Source: Bog-532 sp963830385 (GTDB lineage: Bacteria; Actinomycetota; Actinomycetes; Streptosporangiales; Streptosporangiaceae). Taken from it: a stretch of 64,000 nucleotides of DNA. The stretch spans positions 1,736,001-1,800,000 of the forward strand of contig CAWHMD010000005.1 in assembly GCA_963830385.1 (NCBI GenBank), in the 5' to 3' direction. The position numbers and the translations under genes are program-made. The notes beneath the pieces are model-generated. The model saw nothing but the letters and a program-made list of their open reading frames with translations, was not told the DNA's origin and ran no database searches. This document shows positions 36,391 through 44,200 of the stretch, piece after piece. Every line of letters starts with the position of its first letter. Within the stretch, counting starts at the first letter, position 1.

Positions 36391-36414
36391 TAGCGCTTTT
36401 ACTTAGCGCTTTAC
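36391..36414 (-). repeat. paired TAGCGCTTTAC-like repeat upstream of dehydrogenase
   Basis: TAGCGCTTTTAC and TAGCGCTTTAC stand in direct repeat with a 13-bp period, 30-53 bp upstream of the dehydrogenase start, in the 80-bp gap after the YCII gene. AGCGCT is itself palindromic. This could be an extra operator or promoter element; no other copies were noticed. Confidence 0.35.
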
Positions 36415-36441
36415 GGTCGGGCCGTTGGCACGTCGCTGTGC

Positions 36442-36831
36442 CTACTGCCAGTCGTAGGTGCCGGTGCCCAGGCTGATCCGGACACCGACGCTGCCTTCGT
36501 TGAGCCGCCACCGGTACAGCTCGAAGGTCCGCAGCCCGTGCCACACGAACGGGTCGCCGTCCGCGATCTTGCGGGCGGTCTCCTCGTCGGCCGCGCGGAT
36601 GATCGTCACCCCCGAGCCGGGCCCGGTGCCGGGGCCGGACAGCAGCGGGCCGGACGCCAGCAGCACGCCCCGCTCCTCCAGGCCAAGCAGCCAGCCGACG
36701 TGTTCTTCCACACGCGCGGCGACCGCGTCCTGGTCGGTACCCGCGTTCGGGATCGAACGGATCAGCCAGTAGTCGCGGCCGAGCAGACGGGCCAGATCGA
36801 CCCTGTCCTCCGGTTCCCGGCCGTTCGCCAT
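36442..36831 (-). CDS. YCII-related domain protein
   Basis: A 129-aa YciI-like protein of ferredoxin-like fold: DYWLIRSIPNAG at the first strand, VEEHVGWLLGLEERGVLLASGPL in the helix-turn block (with the conserved His and GPL), and ADGDPFVWHGLRTFELYRW. The AD(x)DPF motif with His/Asp is the presumed active site of this family, whose biochemical role is little known (muconolactone-isomerase-like and lyase activities are reported for relatives). It is the first gene of the leftward catabolic operon; the GntR operator ends 5 bp before its ATG and covers the promoter/ribosome-site area. Confidence 0.82.
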   Translation of the reverse strand: MANGREPEDRVDLARLLGRDYWLIRSIPNAGTDQDAVAARVEEHVGWLLGLEERGVLLASGPLLSGPGTGPGSGVTIIRAADEETARKIADGDPFVWHGLRTFELYRWRLNEGSVGVRISLGTGTYDWQ

Positions 36832-36836
36832 ACTCC

Positions 36837-36852
36837 AAACTGTATGCAGTTT
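36837..36852. promoter_or_regulatory. GntR operator, site B
   Basis: AAACTGTATGCAGTTT, the reverse complement of sites A and D, lies 5 bp upstream of the YCII start and 63 bp upstream of the divergent GntR gene. Binding here would directly block the leftward operon. Confidence 0.88.
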
Positions 36853-36881
36853 TGAGGCGACGTCAACCCCTTGGAGGGGGC

Positions 36882-36897
36882 AAAGTGTATGCAGCTC
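36882..36897. promoter_or_regulatory. degenerate GntR operator, site C
   Basis: AAAGTGTATGCAGCTC matches site B at 12 of 16 positions, keeping the core GTATGCAG. It ends 17 bp before the GntR ATG, suggesting weaker autoregulation. Confidence 0.6.
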
Positions 36898-36914
36898 TGT
36901 GCTCATAGGTGACA

Positions 36915-37697
36915 ATGGATCTCGTGGCCCGCGTCGTTCAGATCCCTGACATCCGCAAGGTGGACCTGCCGGAAGCCCGGCAGGCCATCCCGCACCTGCA
37001 CGCCTACCTGCGGGAGTGCATCCTCGACGGCACGCTGACCCCCGGCACCAAGCTGTCACAGGTGAGCCTGGCCCGGCAGCTCGGCGTCAGCCGGACGCCG
37101 TTGCGCGAGGTGCTGCGCATGCTGCAGGAGGAGGGCCTGGTCGAGATCGAGCCCAACCAGCGGACGCGGGTCGCGGGCCTCGACCCGCAGGAGCTGGACG
37201 ACGTGTACGCCAGCCGTATCCTGCTGGAGACGCTGGCGCTGTCGATGACGATCGCCACGTTCGGGCCCGCTGCTCGCAAGGAGGCCAAGCGGTTGCTGAC
37301 CGCGATGCGGCGGGCGGCCAAGAACGAGGACTTCGAGGCCTGGTTCGCCACCCACCGCGACTTCCACCGGCTGTTCACCGCGGGCGCGGGCGACTCGATG
37401 CGCCGCCAGCTGCAGACGCTGGCCGACCGCACCATCCGCTACATCCGCATCTACCAGGTCTCCGACCCGCACAGCTGGCAGACCGCCGGCGACGTCGAGC
37501 ACGCCCACATCCTCGAAGCCCTGATCGACGGCGACGAGCCCGGCGCCCTGGTCGGCATGGCCCACCATCTGGCCCGCACCGCCCTCCGGGTCCTGGCCGA
37601 CTGCTCCCCCGACTACGTCCCGGCCGCGGTGCCGCACGCGGTCGCGCTGATCGAAGAGGGCCGCTCCCCCGCCGTGCCGCTGACCAGCGTCAGCTGA
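36915..37697 (+). CDS. GntR-family regulator with FCD domain
   Basis: A 260-aa FadR-type regulator. The winged helix (about 28-90) reads LSQVSLARQLGVSRTPLREV with RMLQEEGLVEIEPNQRTRV. The all-helical FCD domain (about 95-230) has the metal-binding pattern with Asp and His in FATHRDFHRLF and late histidines in VEHAHILEALIDGD and MAHHLARTAL. FCD regulators usually release DNA on binding an acid intermediate. Four copies of AAACTG-N4-CAGTTT around the island, including two in front of this gene, are its likely sites. GTG 36909 is an alternative start. Confidence 0.9.
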   Translation: MDLVARVVQIPDIRKVDLPEARQAIPHLHAYLRECILDGTLTPGTKLSQVSLARQLGVSRTPLREVLRMLQEEGLVEIEPNQRTRVAGLDPQELDDVYASRILLETLALSMTIATFGPAARKEAKRLLTAMRRAAKNEDFEAWFATHRDFHRLFTAGAGDSMRRQLQTLADRTIRYIRIYQVSDPHSWQTAGDVEHAHILEALIDGDEPGALVGMAHHLARTALRVLADCSPDYVPAAVPHAVALIEEGRSPAVPLTSVS

Positions 37698-37708
37698 GCG
37701 GCGGGTTC

Positions 37709-37747
37709 GGGTACGTTTTCCCGCACCTGCGGCGGCAAAACGTGCCC
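37709..37747. terminator. hairpin terminator after GntR gene
   Basis: GGGTACGTTTT (37709-37719) pairs with AAAACGTGCCC (37737-37747) over 11 bp with one G-U pair, 11 bp after the GntR stop. Because the stem carries T and A runs it may work in both directions between the convergent GntR and SGNH genes. Confidence 0.6.
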
Positions 37748-37913
37748 GCATCCGGAAGTGCACAGGCAGTAGTGCGGCTGAGGAGTCGGGTGTGACTCGG
37801 GAGTAGTGGGAGGTCCGAGGCCCGGAGCCAGAGGGCTCCGGGAGCCACCGGCAGCGTGCTGGACCGGCGATTGCGCAGCCGGCCCAGCACACCATAATGG
37901 CGAGATCCGCTGG

Positions 37914-39338
37914 CTACCTCATGTCACCCTGAATGGCCTGGGCAAAGGCGGCCTGCCCGGTGGGATTGGGGTGGAAGGTTTCCGGGGCCGCGCTCCCGTT
38001 GGTCTCAAGGTGGACGCCGTTGAACCATGGGTGATCCGAGCACACCCCGTGGCCCTGACCGCCAGCGTCGAAAAGCAACCGCGGGTCGATGTACCTCACG
38101 TTCACACCGGCCGCCTCGGCCTGCGCCACCTGGCCGATGATTTCCGCGTCGAGCTGATCGACGCCGTTGTTGATGAACTGCTGGTTGGCCTGGCTGATGA
38201 AGGCGTGAACGCCTATCCGGCTGATCCCGACGCTGAACCCGTAGAGGTCACACTGAGCCGGGCCGGGCTCATCATTGAACAAGTGAGGGTAGAGCAGGAC
38301 GTAGATCGAAGCGTTTGGAGCGTCCTTCTGTATGAGCTCGTACAGATGAGCGAGCGACGGGACCGGGCCCGAGCACTGTGCGGGAGCATCCCCGGACGGG
38401 GTCGTGCAGGGATGGTCCTGGCCGAGGTTCGAGATCAGCTGGTCTTCGTACTCGCGCAGCGTCGGGCCGTTGGTGGAGCCGCTGCCGGGGACGGCCTTGT
38501 CGGCGCAATCACGCGAACCGTTCACGCCGAGAGCCGAAGCATTCACTCCGTAGACGCAGTCGTTGGCGACAGTTTCAAAATCAACGTCGTTGCCGCCCAC
38601 GCTGATGGTGACCTTGCTGGTCGAGCCGTTGAGCTTGCTGAGCTGAGAGCCTTCACTGAAGCTGGATGACGTCTGCCCGTAGACGACGTTCTGGACGGTT
38701 GATCCGCTGCAGGCGACGAAGTCGTCGGCGCCCAGGCTCCACCCGCCGGAGCCCTGCGCCAGCAGATGGGGGTAAGCCACCGGAGACCGGTGGCACCGGT
38801 CCGCGGAAACATCGGTGCCCGGGTCGTACTTCGGATTGCCTTCGCCCGAGGAGAAAGAGTCGCCCAGAGCTACGTAGTCCGACGGTGCGGCGGGCGCGCT
38901 GGCCGTCGCTGGTGACGATGGTGACGGGGCAGCAGGCGTGGGCACCAAAAGGGCCGCGTCGAGAGCCTTCTTCGTTTCCGGGCCGACGATGCCGTCCTGC
39001 GGAAGCCCATCTGCCCGCTGGAAGGCGACGACCGCCTGGTACGTCTGCGAGCCGACCGCGCCAAAGACACCATCCACGGCCAGGTGATTGCCCTGAATCG
39101 TGTTGAGGTCGGTCTGCAGCTGAGCCACACATCCACCCTGCGGATAGCCGGTGTGCAGGGTTGGGCAGTTGTCGAGCACAACGGCTGGGAATGCCTCGGT
39201 CCGAGCAGCGAGGGCCGTGTTGGCGCTTGCCCGGTTCGTGGCCGTCCTGCCGGTAGCCAGGCCGGTACCGACACCAACGGCGGCCGATGCCAGGCTGCCC
39301 GCAGCAACAGCGGACAGGATGCGGGTTCTTCGTCGCAT
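37914..39338 (-). CDS. secreted SGNH hydrolase with peptidoglycan-binding domain
   Basis: A 474-aa exported protein. The signal peptide (RRRTRILSAVAAGSLASAAVG, first twenty) is followed by a PG_binding_1 domain (about 62-130, LQTDLNTIQGN, VDGVFGAVGSQTYQAVVAFQ, DGIVGPETKKAL), an Ala/Pro/Ser linker and an SGNH/GDSL esterase domain (about 153-474). Catalytic blocks are GDSFSSGEGN with Ser161, VGGND (248-251) and FHPN with His456. Eight or more cysteines suggest disulfides. It probably deacylates a cell-wall or extracellular ester. A GAGAGGA site supports ATG 39338. It is unrelated in function to the catabolic genes on both sides. Confidence 0.88.
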   Translation of the reverse strand: MRRRTRILSAVAAGSLASAAVGVGTGLATGRTATNRASANTALAARTEAFPAVVLDNCPTLHTGYPQGGCVAQLQTDLNTIQGNHLAVDGVFGAVGSQTYQAVVAFQRADGLPQDGIVGPETKKALDAALLVPTPAAPSPSSPATASAPAAPSDYVALGDSFSSGEGNPKYDPGTDVSADRCHRSPVAYPHLLAQGSGGWSLGADDFVACSGSTVQNVVYGQTSSSFSEGSQLSKLNGSTSKVTISVGGNDVDFETVANDCVYGVNASALGVNGSRDCADKAVPGSGSTNGPTLREYEDQLISNLGQDHPCTTPSGDAPAQCSGPVPSLAHLYELIQKDAPNASIYVLLYPHLFNDEPGPAQCDLYGFSVGISRIGVHAFISQANQQFINNGVDQLDAEIIGQVAQAEAAGVNVRYIDPRLLFDAGGQGHGVCSDHPWFNGVHLETNGSAAPETFHPNPTGQAAFAQAIQGDMR

Positions 39339-39481
39339 CGTCGATTCCTCTCCCAAGCGAATGACGCCTGCTGTCATCGGAGGCGCCCTAACGCTTCACC
39401 TACTGGGCTGGGAGGGGAATCGGTTCACGGCCGGGCGAAGTTTCCGGGCGATGCTGTCTGAGGTGAGAGGGGCGAGCCTGC

Positions 39482-40348
39482 TCAGGGCGCCAGGAACGGC
39501 TCCACCGCGGTCAGAAAGTCGGCCGTTTTCTCGATCATGGTCCAGTGGCCGCAGCTGGCCAGGATGTGCAGCCGCGCGTCGGTGAGCAGGTCGATCAGCT
39601 GGGCCGACGAGACCCGCCAGGGGACGACCTGGTCGTCACGCCCGTGGACGAGGAGGACCGGCTGGGTGAGAGAAGCCAGCTCGGCGCCGGACAGGGCCAG
39701 GTCGTCGACCCAGCGTTGGCGCGGCTCGGGGAACATGGCGGCCCAGGAGTCGCGGACCGGCGGGTTGAGGCTGGCTTGGTAGCGCAGCTCGACCAGCTCG
39801 TCGGTGATCAGGTTGCGGTTGTGCGCGAACAGGCCGATGACGTGGCGCATCTGCTCGGTGCCGGGGGTGTAGCCCCAGATCTCGTTGAGGCCGTAGGGCA
39901 GCGCCATCGCCACACCCATCGAGCCCATCGTCACGATGCGGCGGACCGCCTGCGGCCGGGCGGCGGCGATCGACAGCGCGATCGCGCCCCCCATCGAGTT
40001 GCCGATGATGTCCACCGTGTCAAGCCCGAGCGTGTCCAGCAGGGCCAGCGCGTGGTCGGTCCACGCCTTACGGCCGTAGGTGCGCGGCTCGCCGGTGGCC
40101 GTGCCGCCGAAACCCAGCTGGTCGGGGGCGATGACGCGGCGGCCCGCGCTGAGCGCGGGGATGACTGGCCGCCAGTTGGCCAGCGCGGTCACGCCCGGGC
40201 CGGATCCGTGCAGCATCAGCACCGGCGGCGCGGCCGGGCCGGGTCCGGCCGGTTCGCCGGTGTCGATCACGGCCGTGCGGACGCCGGCCACGTCCACGAC
40301 GGTCGTGCTTATTTCTTTGGGGGCCAATTCGTTGACAGTCGTGGTCAT
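39482..40348 (-). CDS. meta-cleavage product C-C hydrolase (alpha/beta fold)
   Basis: A 288-aa hydrolase of the BphD/HsaD/MhpC kind. The oxyanion region HGSGPGVTALANWRPVIPAL is the hallmark of enzymes that hydrolyse the C-C bond of 2-hydroxy-6-oxo-dienoates. The triad is Ser118 (GNSMGG), Asp238/239 (HGRDDQVVP) and His268 (SCGHWTMIEK). ATG 40348 overlaps the dioxygenase stop (ATGA), so the two proteins are made together and act in sequence: ring opening, then side-chain release. The longer frame to 40420 lies inside the dioxygenase gene. Confidence 0.9.
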   Translation of the reverse strand: MTTTVNELAPKEISTTVVDVAGVRTAVIDTGEPAGPGPAAPPVLMLHGSGPGVTALANWRPVIPALSAGRRVIAPDQLGFGGTATGEPRTYGRKAWTDHALALLDTLGLDTVDIIGNSMGGAIALSIAAARPQAVRRIVTMGSMGVAMALPYGLNEIWGYTPGTEQMRHVIGLFAHNRNLITDELVELRYQASLNPPVRDSWAAMFPEPRQRWVDDLALSGAELASLTQPVLLVHGRDDQVVPWRVSSAQLIDLLTDARLHILASCGHWTMIEKTADFLTAVEPFLAP

Positions 40349-41247
40349 CGGGTGAGGCCTCCCACGGCTTCGGGTTGCAGTTGGCGCTGGGACGAGACCC
40401 GCTTGGTCGGGCCCAGCCACATGTCGATCGAGCCGGGCTCGTCCGGATCGAAGGTCCGCGGCACCCAGGCGGCGTCGTCCTCGATGCGGCGCACCCCGAA
40501 CGAGTACTCGTAGGTGAACCCCTCGGGCCCGAGGAAGTACAGGAAGATCGCGGTGGACTGCGGGTGACGCCCGGGGCCCATCTCGATCTGGACGTCGTGG
40601 TCGACCAGGAAGTGCCAGTTCCTGAACACGTCGTCAATGGTGTCGACCTGGAAGTTCATGTGGCACAGGCCGGGCCGGTCGCCCTGGAAGACGGCCAGCT
40701 TGTGGTGCACCGGGTCGATCCGGAGCAGGCACGCCCGGTCCCTGATCCAGTCCGACACCTTCGCGTTGAACCGGGTGCTCCAGTACCGGTGGGCGTCGTA
40801 CACGTCCGGGGCGTCCAGGCACAGGTGGCCGAACTCGGAGATGCCCGCGTTGCGGCTGAACGCGACCGGGCGGGCCACGCTCTCCTGGTCGGTGACCAGC
40901 TCGAGCCGGTTGCCGAACGGGTCGTCGAACGCGATGTACTCGCGGACCCGGCGGGACCGGGCCTGCCCCGCGGTGCCCCGGTAGACGCTGGTCCCGCTGC
41001 GTTCGAGCTCGGTCTCGGCGGCGGCCAGCGCGTCCGGCCCGGCCACCGTGAACCCGGACGCGATCACCCCGGACCGCCCCTCGACCAGGGCCAGGCAGTG
41101 GTGCCGGTGGTCGGCGCGCAGGTGGGCCACGCCGGCCTGGGACGGCTGGGCCAGCTCGAGGCCGACGATTCCGGTGGCGAACCGGGTGGCGGCGTCGAGG
41201 TCCGCCACCCCCGAGCGGACGTAGGCGATGTCGGTCAGTGTGATCAT
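40345..41247 (-). CDS. extradiol ring-cleavage dioxygenase (VOC, type I)
   Basis: A 300-aa two-domain vicinal-oxygen-chelate enzyme like BphC/HsaC/catechol 2,3-dioxygenase. The iron ligands are all present in the C-terminal domain: His141 (EFGHLCLDAPD), His196 (GLCHMNFQVD) and Glu247 (FTYEYSFGV), matching His146/His210/Glu260 of BphC. It opens a catecholic ring with O2. It is the middle gene of SnoaL-dioxygenase-hydrolase. The substrate is unknown; the size of the C-C hydrolase partner fits a substituted or bicyclic catechol. Confidence 0.92.
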   Translation of the reverse strand: MITLTDIAYVRSGVADLDAATRFATGIVGLELAQPSQAGVAHLRADHRHHCLALVEGRSGVIASGFTVAGPDALAAAETELERSGTSVYRGTAGQARSRRVREYIAFDDPFGNRLELVTDQESVARPVAFSRNAGISEFGHLCLDAPDVYDAHRYWSTRFNAKVSDWIRDRACLLRIDPVHHKLAVFQGDRPGLCHMNFQVDTIDDVFRNWHFLVDHDVQIEMGPGRHPQSTAIFLYFLGPEGFTYEYSFGVRRIEDDAAWVPRTFDPDEPGSIDMWLGPTKRVSSQRQLQPEAVGGLTR

Positions 41248-41260
41248 CGGGCGGACCTGC

Positions 41261-41614
41261 TCATGCGAAGACGGGGGCGAGGTCGATGTAGATCTGCCAG
41301 TCGCGGACCAGGTCGCCGTCGAACTCGAGGATGTCGGCGTTGGGGACGGTCACGTGCTTGCCGTCCTTGCGCACGTACTCGACGTCGATCTTGGCCACCA
41401 TGGTGTCGCCGGACTCGAGGACCTTGATCAGGTGATGGGTGAGGCCGTCGATGGTGGACCAGAAGCCGACCACCGCCTCGCGGACGGCGTCCTTGCCGTG
41501 GATCGGCTCGGCGTTGCCGAACCGGAACGTGACGTCGGGGGTCAGGTGCTGGACGAACCGTTCCACGTCGAACGAGTCGATGTCGGCGAAAAGAGTGGTG
41601 GCGTCGCGGTTCAT
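41261..41614 (-). CDS. SnoaL-like / NTF2-fold protein
   Basis: A 117-aa protein with the cone-shaped NTF2-like fold: FADIDSFDVERFVQHLTPDV, FRFGNAEPIHGKDAVREAV, LTHHLIKVLESGDTMVAKID and a final strand LVRDWQIYIDLAPVF. Relatives act as small-ring isomerases, cyclases or hydrolases, or bind ligands. GGAGGAG precedes ATG 41614. It opens the leftward meta-cleavage operon, 48 bp from GntR site D and 13 bp upstream of the dioxygenase. Confidence 0.82.
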   Translation of the reverse strand: MNRDATTLFADIDSFDVERFVQHLTPDVTFRFGNAEPIHGKDAVREAVVGFWSTIDGLTHHLIKVLESGDTMVAKIDVEYVRKDGKHVTVPNADILEFDGDLVRDWQIYIDLAPVFA

Positions 41615-41662
41615 AGCTCTCCTCCGTTGGAGATGGGGTTTCCCGGCGCGCGGTGTGCCCAT

Positions 41663-41678
41663 AAACTGCATACAGTTT
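41663..41678. promoter_or_regulatory. GntR operator, site D
   Basis: AAACTGCATACAGTTT within the perfect 18-bp palindrome-like TAAACTGCATACAGTTTA. It lies between the divergent SnoaL-dioxygenase-hydrolase operon and the aldolase-fold gene (17 bp before its GTG), so it can control both. Confidence 0.88.
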
Positions 41679-41695
41679 AAGGCGGAGGTGGCCGG

Positions 41696-42517
41696 GTGGG
41701 AAGACCCAGGGAAGAAGAGCCGGGGCTCAGCGACGAGGCGGCCCCCGGAGACCAGGCGGGGCCTGGAAACGAAGCTGGCCCCAAGGGCGAAGCGGAGCTC
41801 CGGGCCGAGGTGGCCGAGGCGGCCCGCGTGCTGGCCGCGCTGGGGCTGGTCACCGCGTTCGGGCACGTGTCGGCCCGGCTGGGCGAGGCAATGCTGATCA
41901 CGCCGGGCGCCGACCTGACCGACGTCACCGATGACCGGCTGGTCACGGTGCCGTTCGAGACGAGCCAGGACAAGCTGCCGCCGGGAGCACCGGCCGAGGC
42001 CTGGGCACACCTGGCGCTGTACCAGCGCCGGGCGGGCGTGGACGCCATCGCCCGCGCCCAGCCGCCCAGCGCGTTCGCGGCGGCGGCGGCCGCGGGCGAG
42101 GACGGGGCCATCTGGCCGCTGTACGGGCAGGCCGCCTGGCTCGGCGAGCGGGTCCCGGTGCACGACGACGCCCGGCTGCTGCGGTCGCCCGAGCTGGCCG
42201 CGGCGGCGGCCGCCAGCCTGCCGGACGGGGAGGCGCTGCTGCTGCGGGGCAACGGCGCGCTCACCCTGGGCGCCACCCCCGGCCTGGCGGTGGCCCGGAT
42301 GTGGCTGCTGGCCGCCTCCTGCCAGGCGTTCCTGGACGCAAGGGGCACCGGCACCGCGACCCGGCTGCGCCCGGCCGAAACCGCGTCGTTCCGGGCGGTG
42401 GCGGGTGAGTTGCTGCCGCGCCTGTGGCAGCATCTGCGCGGGCGCGCACGGCGGTACCCGCCCCAGTACGATGGCCCGCGGGGGCCGACCAAGGTCACGG
42501 AACGGGAGCCGTCATGA
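41696..42517 (+). CDS. class II aldolase/adducin-fold protein lacking zinc ligands
   Basis: A 273-aa protein with a class II aldolase fold: LVTAFGHVSARLG, MLITPGADLTDV, EAWAHLALYQRR and EALLLRGNGALTLG. Aligned with fuculose-1-phosphate aldolase, Glu101 matches E73, but the three zinc histidines H92, H94 and H155 correspond to Arg120, Gln122 (ARAQPP in place of HAHPP) and Asn186 (RGNG in place of NHG). Zinc-dependent aldolase activity is therefore unlikely, although the fold looks intact. The first 35 residues are a charged, low-complexity extension. It is controlled by GntR site D and overlaps the following methyltransferase by ATGA. Confidence 0.8.
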   Translation: MGRPREEEPGLSDEAAPGDQAGPGNEAGPKGEAELRAEVAEAARVLAALGLVTAFGHVSARLGEAMLITPGADLTDVTDDRLVTVPFETSQDKLPPGAPAEAWAHLALYQRRAGVDAIARAQPPSAFAAAAAAGEDGAIWPLYGQAAWLGERVPVHDDARLLRSPELAAAAAASLPDGEALLLRGNGALTLGATPGLAVARMWLLAASCQAFLDARGTGTATRLRPAETASFRAVAGELLPRLWQHLRGRARRYPPQYDGPRGPTKVTEREPS

Positions 42518-43332
42518 CCGCGGAACCTGGCTGGGTACCACCAGGGATCGATACCGGCAAGGCCAACATCGCCCGGGTCTACGACTACTGGCTGGGCGGC
42601 AGCAACAACTTCCGCGCCGACCAGGATGCGGCCCGCGCGATGATCGCGATCGAGCCCAACATCAGGGCGATGGCCCGGGCCAACCGCGATTTCATGGGGA
42701 GAGCGGTACGTTTTCTGGCCGCCGAAGGCGGCATCCGGCAGTTCCTCGACATCGGTTCCGGCATCCCCACCGGGGGCAACACCCACGAGGTGGCCCAGGA
42801 GGCCGCCCCCGGCGCCCGGGTGATGTACGCCGACATCGACGAGGTCGCGGTCGCGCACAGCCGGCTGCTGCTGGAGAACAGCCCGGACACCGCGGTCATC
42901 CAGGCCGACGTGCGGGAGCCGGAGCGCATCCTGACCGCGCCGGAGACCCAGCGCCTGATCGACTTCGGCCAGCCGGTCGGCCTGCTGCTGGTGTCGGTGC
43001 TGCACTTCCTGGACGGCAACGACGATCCCTGGCGAGTCATGGCCCAGCTGCGGGACGCGCTCGCGCCTGGTAGCTTCCTGGTCCTCAGCCACGCCACCGG
43101 CGAAGCCAAGCCCGACGTCGCGGCCGCGGCCAACACCGTGTACATGAACAAGGTGGCGGCTCGCGGCGACCACCGGTCGCGGGCCGACATCCTGCGCTTG
43201 TTCGACGGGTTCACGCTGGTCGAGCCGGGGCTGGTCTACCTCAGCCAGTGGCGCCCGGACCAGCCCGCGGAGACCGGCGATGACGGCTCCCAGCTGTGGC
43301 TGCTGGGCGGCGTGGGCCGACTAGACCGATGA
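42514..43332 (+). CDS. SAM-dependent methyltransferase, DUF574 family (paralogue 1)
   Basis: A 272-aa protein of the DUF574 (Methyltransf_19) family, abundant in Streptomyces-like actinobacteria. The family start IDTGKANIARVYDYWLGGSN is followed by the SAM loop QFLDIGSGIPTGGN (about 71-84) and YADIDEVAVAHSRLLL. No substrate is known for the family. ATG 42514 overlaps the aldolase-fold stop. A close paralogue lies at 46598. Confidence 0.88.
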   Translation: MTAEPGWVPPGIDTGKANIARVYDYWLGGSNNFRADQDAARAMIAIEPNIRAMARANRDFMGRAVRFLAAEGGIRQFLDIGSGIPTGGNTHEVAQEAAPGARVMYADIDEVAVAHSRLLLENSPDTAVIQADVREPERILTAPETQRLIDFGQPVGLLLVSVLHFLDGNDDPWRVMAQLRDALAPGSFLVLSHATGEAKPDVAAAANTVYMNKVAARGDHRSRADILRLFDGFTLVEPGLVYLSQWRPDQPAETGDDGSQLWLLGGVGRLDR

Positions 43333-43387
43333 GCCGGCCCGCCCGATAAGGTGTGCTCGCCCGCATAGGACCGCAGAGGAGATAGCC

Positions 43388-44179
43388 GTGACCACGAGCA
43401 GCGATGAGATCGCGTCGGCCCTGTCCGCGCTGAGCGACTCACACGACCGGCTGGTCGCGGCGGCCAAGCCGCTGGCCGCCGACGACGTGGCCGGTCCGTC
43501 CTACTGCTCGGACTGGACGATCGCGCAGGTGCTGTCGCACCTGGGCTCGGGCGCGGAGATCTTCGGCCTGCTGGTCGAGGCGGGCCTGCACGGCCGGGAG
43601 GCACCCGGCCAGCAGCAGAACCAGGAAATCTGGGCCAACTGGGACGCCAAGAGCCCGCAGGACCAGGCCCGCGACGGGCTGGCCGAGGACGGCGAGCTGG
43701 TCGAGCAGCTGGCGGCGATCAAGCCCGAGCAGCGCCTGAGCTGGCGGCTGAACTTCTTCGGTGGCGAGCGCGGCCTGGCCGACCTGGTCAGGATGCGGCT
43801 CAGCGAGCACATCCTGCACACCTGGGACATCGAGGTGATCCGCAACCCGCAGGCGACGCTGGCCGGGGACGCGGCCGGGCTCGTGCTCGACTTCGTCACC
43901 CAGATGGGCGGCATGGTCGGCAAGCCCCAGGGTCAGGAGCTGCGGGTGCACGTGACCACCGAGCACCCGGAGCGGCATTTTCAGCTGACGGTCGGCACCG
44001 ACGGCGTGTCGGTGGCCCCGGCCGGGCCGGAGGCGGCGGACGGTGAGGCGTCCCTGTGGCTGCCGGCCGAGGCGTTCGTGCGGCTCCTGGCCGGCCGCCT
44101 GGACGCACAGCACCCGGTCGACCTGGAGGCCCGGGGTGTGGACCTGAACGACCTGCGGGCGGCGTTCCCCGGCTTCTGA
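43388..44179 (+). CDS. mycothiol-dependent maleylpyruvate isomerase-family protein
   Basis: A 263-aa DinB-like four-helix protein: SDWTIAQVLSHLGSGAEIF carries the first metal histidine, and RMRLSEHILHTWDIEV the others (His...HxxxH pattern). The C-terminal MDMPI-C-like domain follows. Such enzymes use mycothiol and a divalent metal in ring-fission product isomerisation or thiol transfer, which fits the aromatic theme but is not proof of linkage. GTG 43388 follows AGAGGAGA. It stands alone between the DUF574 gene and the AraC remnant. Confidence 0.82.
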   Translation: MTTSSDEIASALSALSDSHDRLVAAAKPLAADDVAGPSYCSDWTIAQVLSHLGSGAEIFGLLVEAGLHGREAPGQQQNQEIWANWDAKSPQDQARDGLAEDGELVEQLAAIKPEQRLSWRLNFFGGERGLADLVRMRLSEHILHTWDIEVIRNPQATLAGDAAGLVLDFVTQMGGMVGKPQGQELRVHVTTEHPERHFQLTVGTDGVSVAPAGPEAADGEASLWLPAEAFVRLLAGRLDAQHPVDLEARGVDLNDLRAAFPGF

Positions 44180-44200
44180 GCCGGGCGGCGAGCCCGGCCG

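Noticed and set aside
36391..36414. TAGCGCTTTAC repeats as a further GntR operator
   Set aside because: They share no arm with AAACTG-N4-CAGTTT; kept only as an unexplained repeat.
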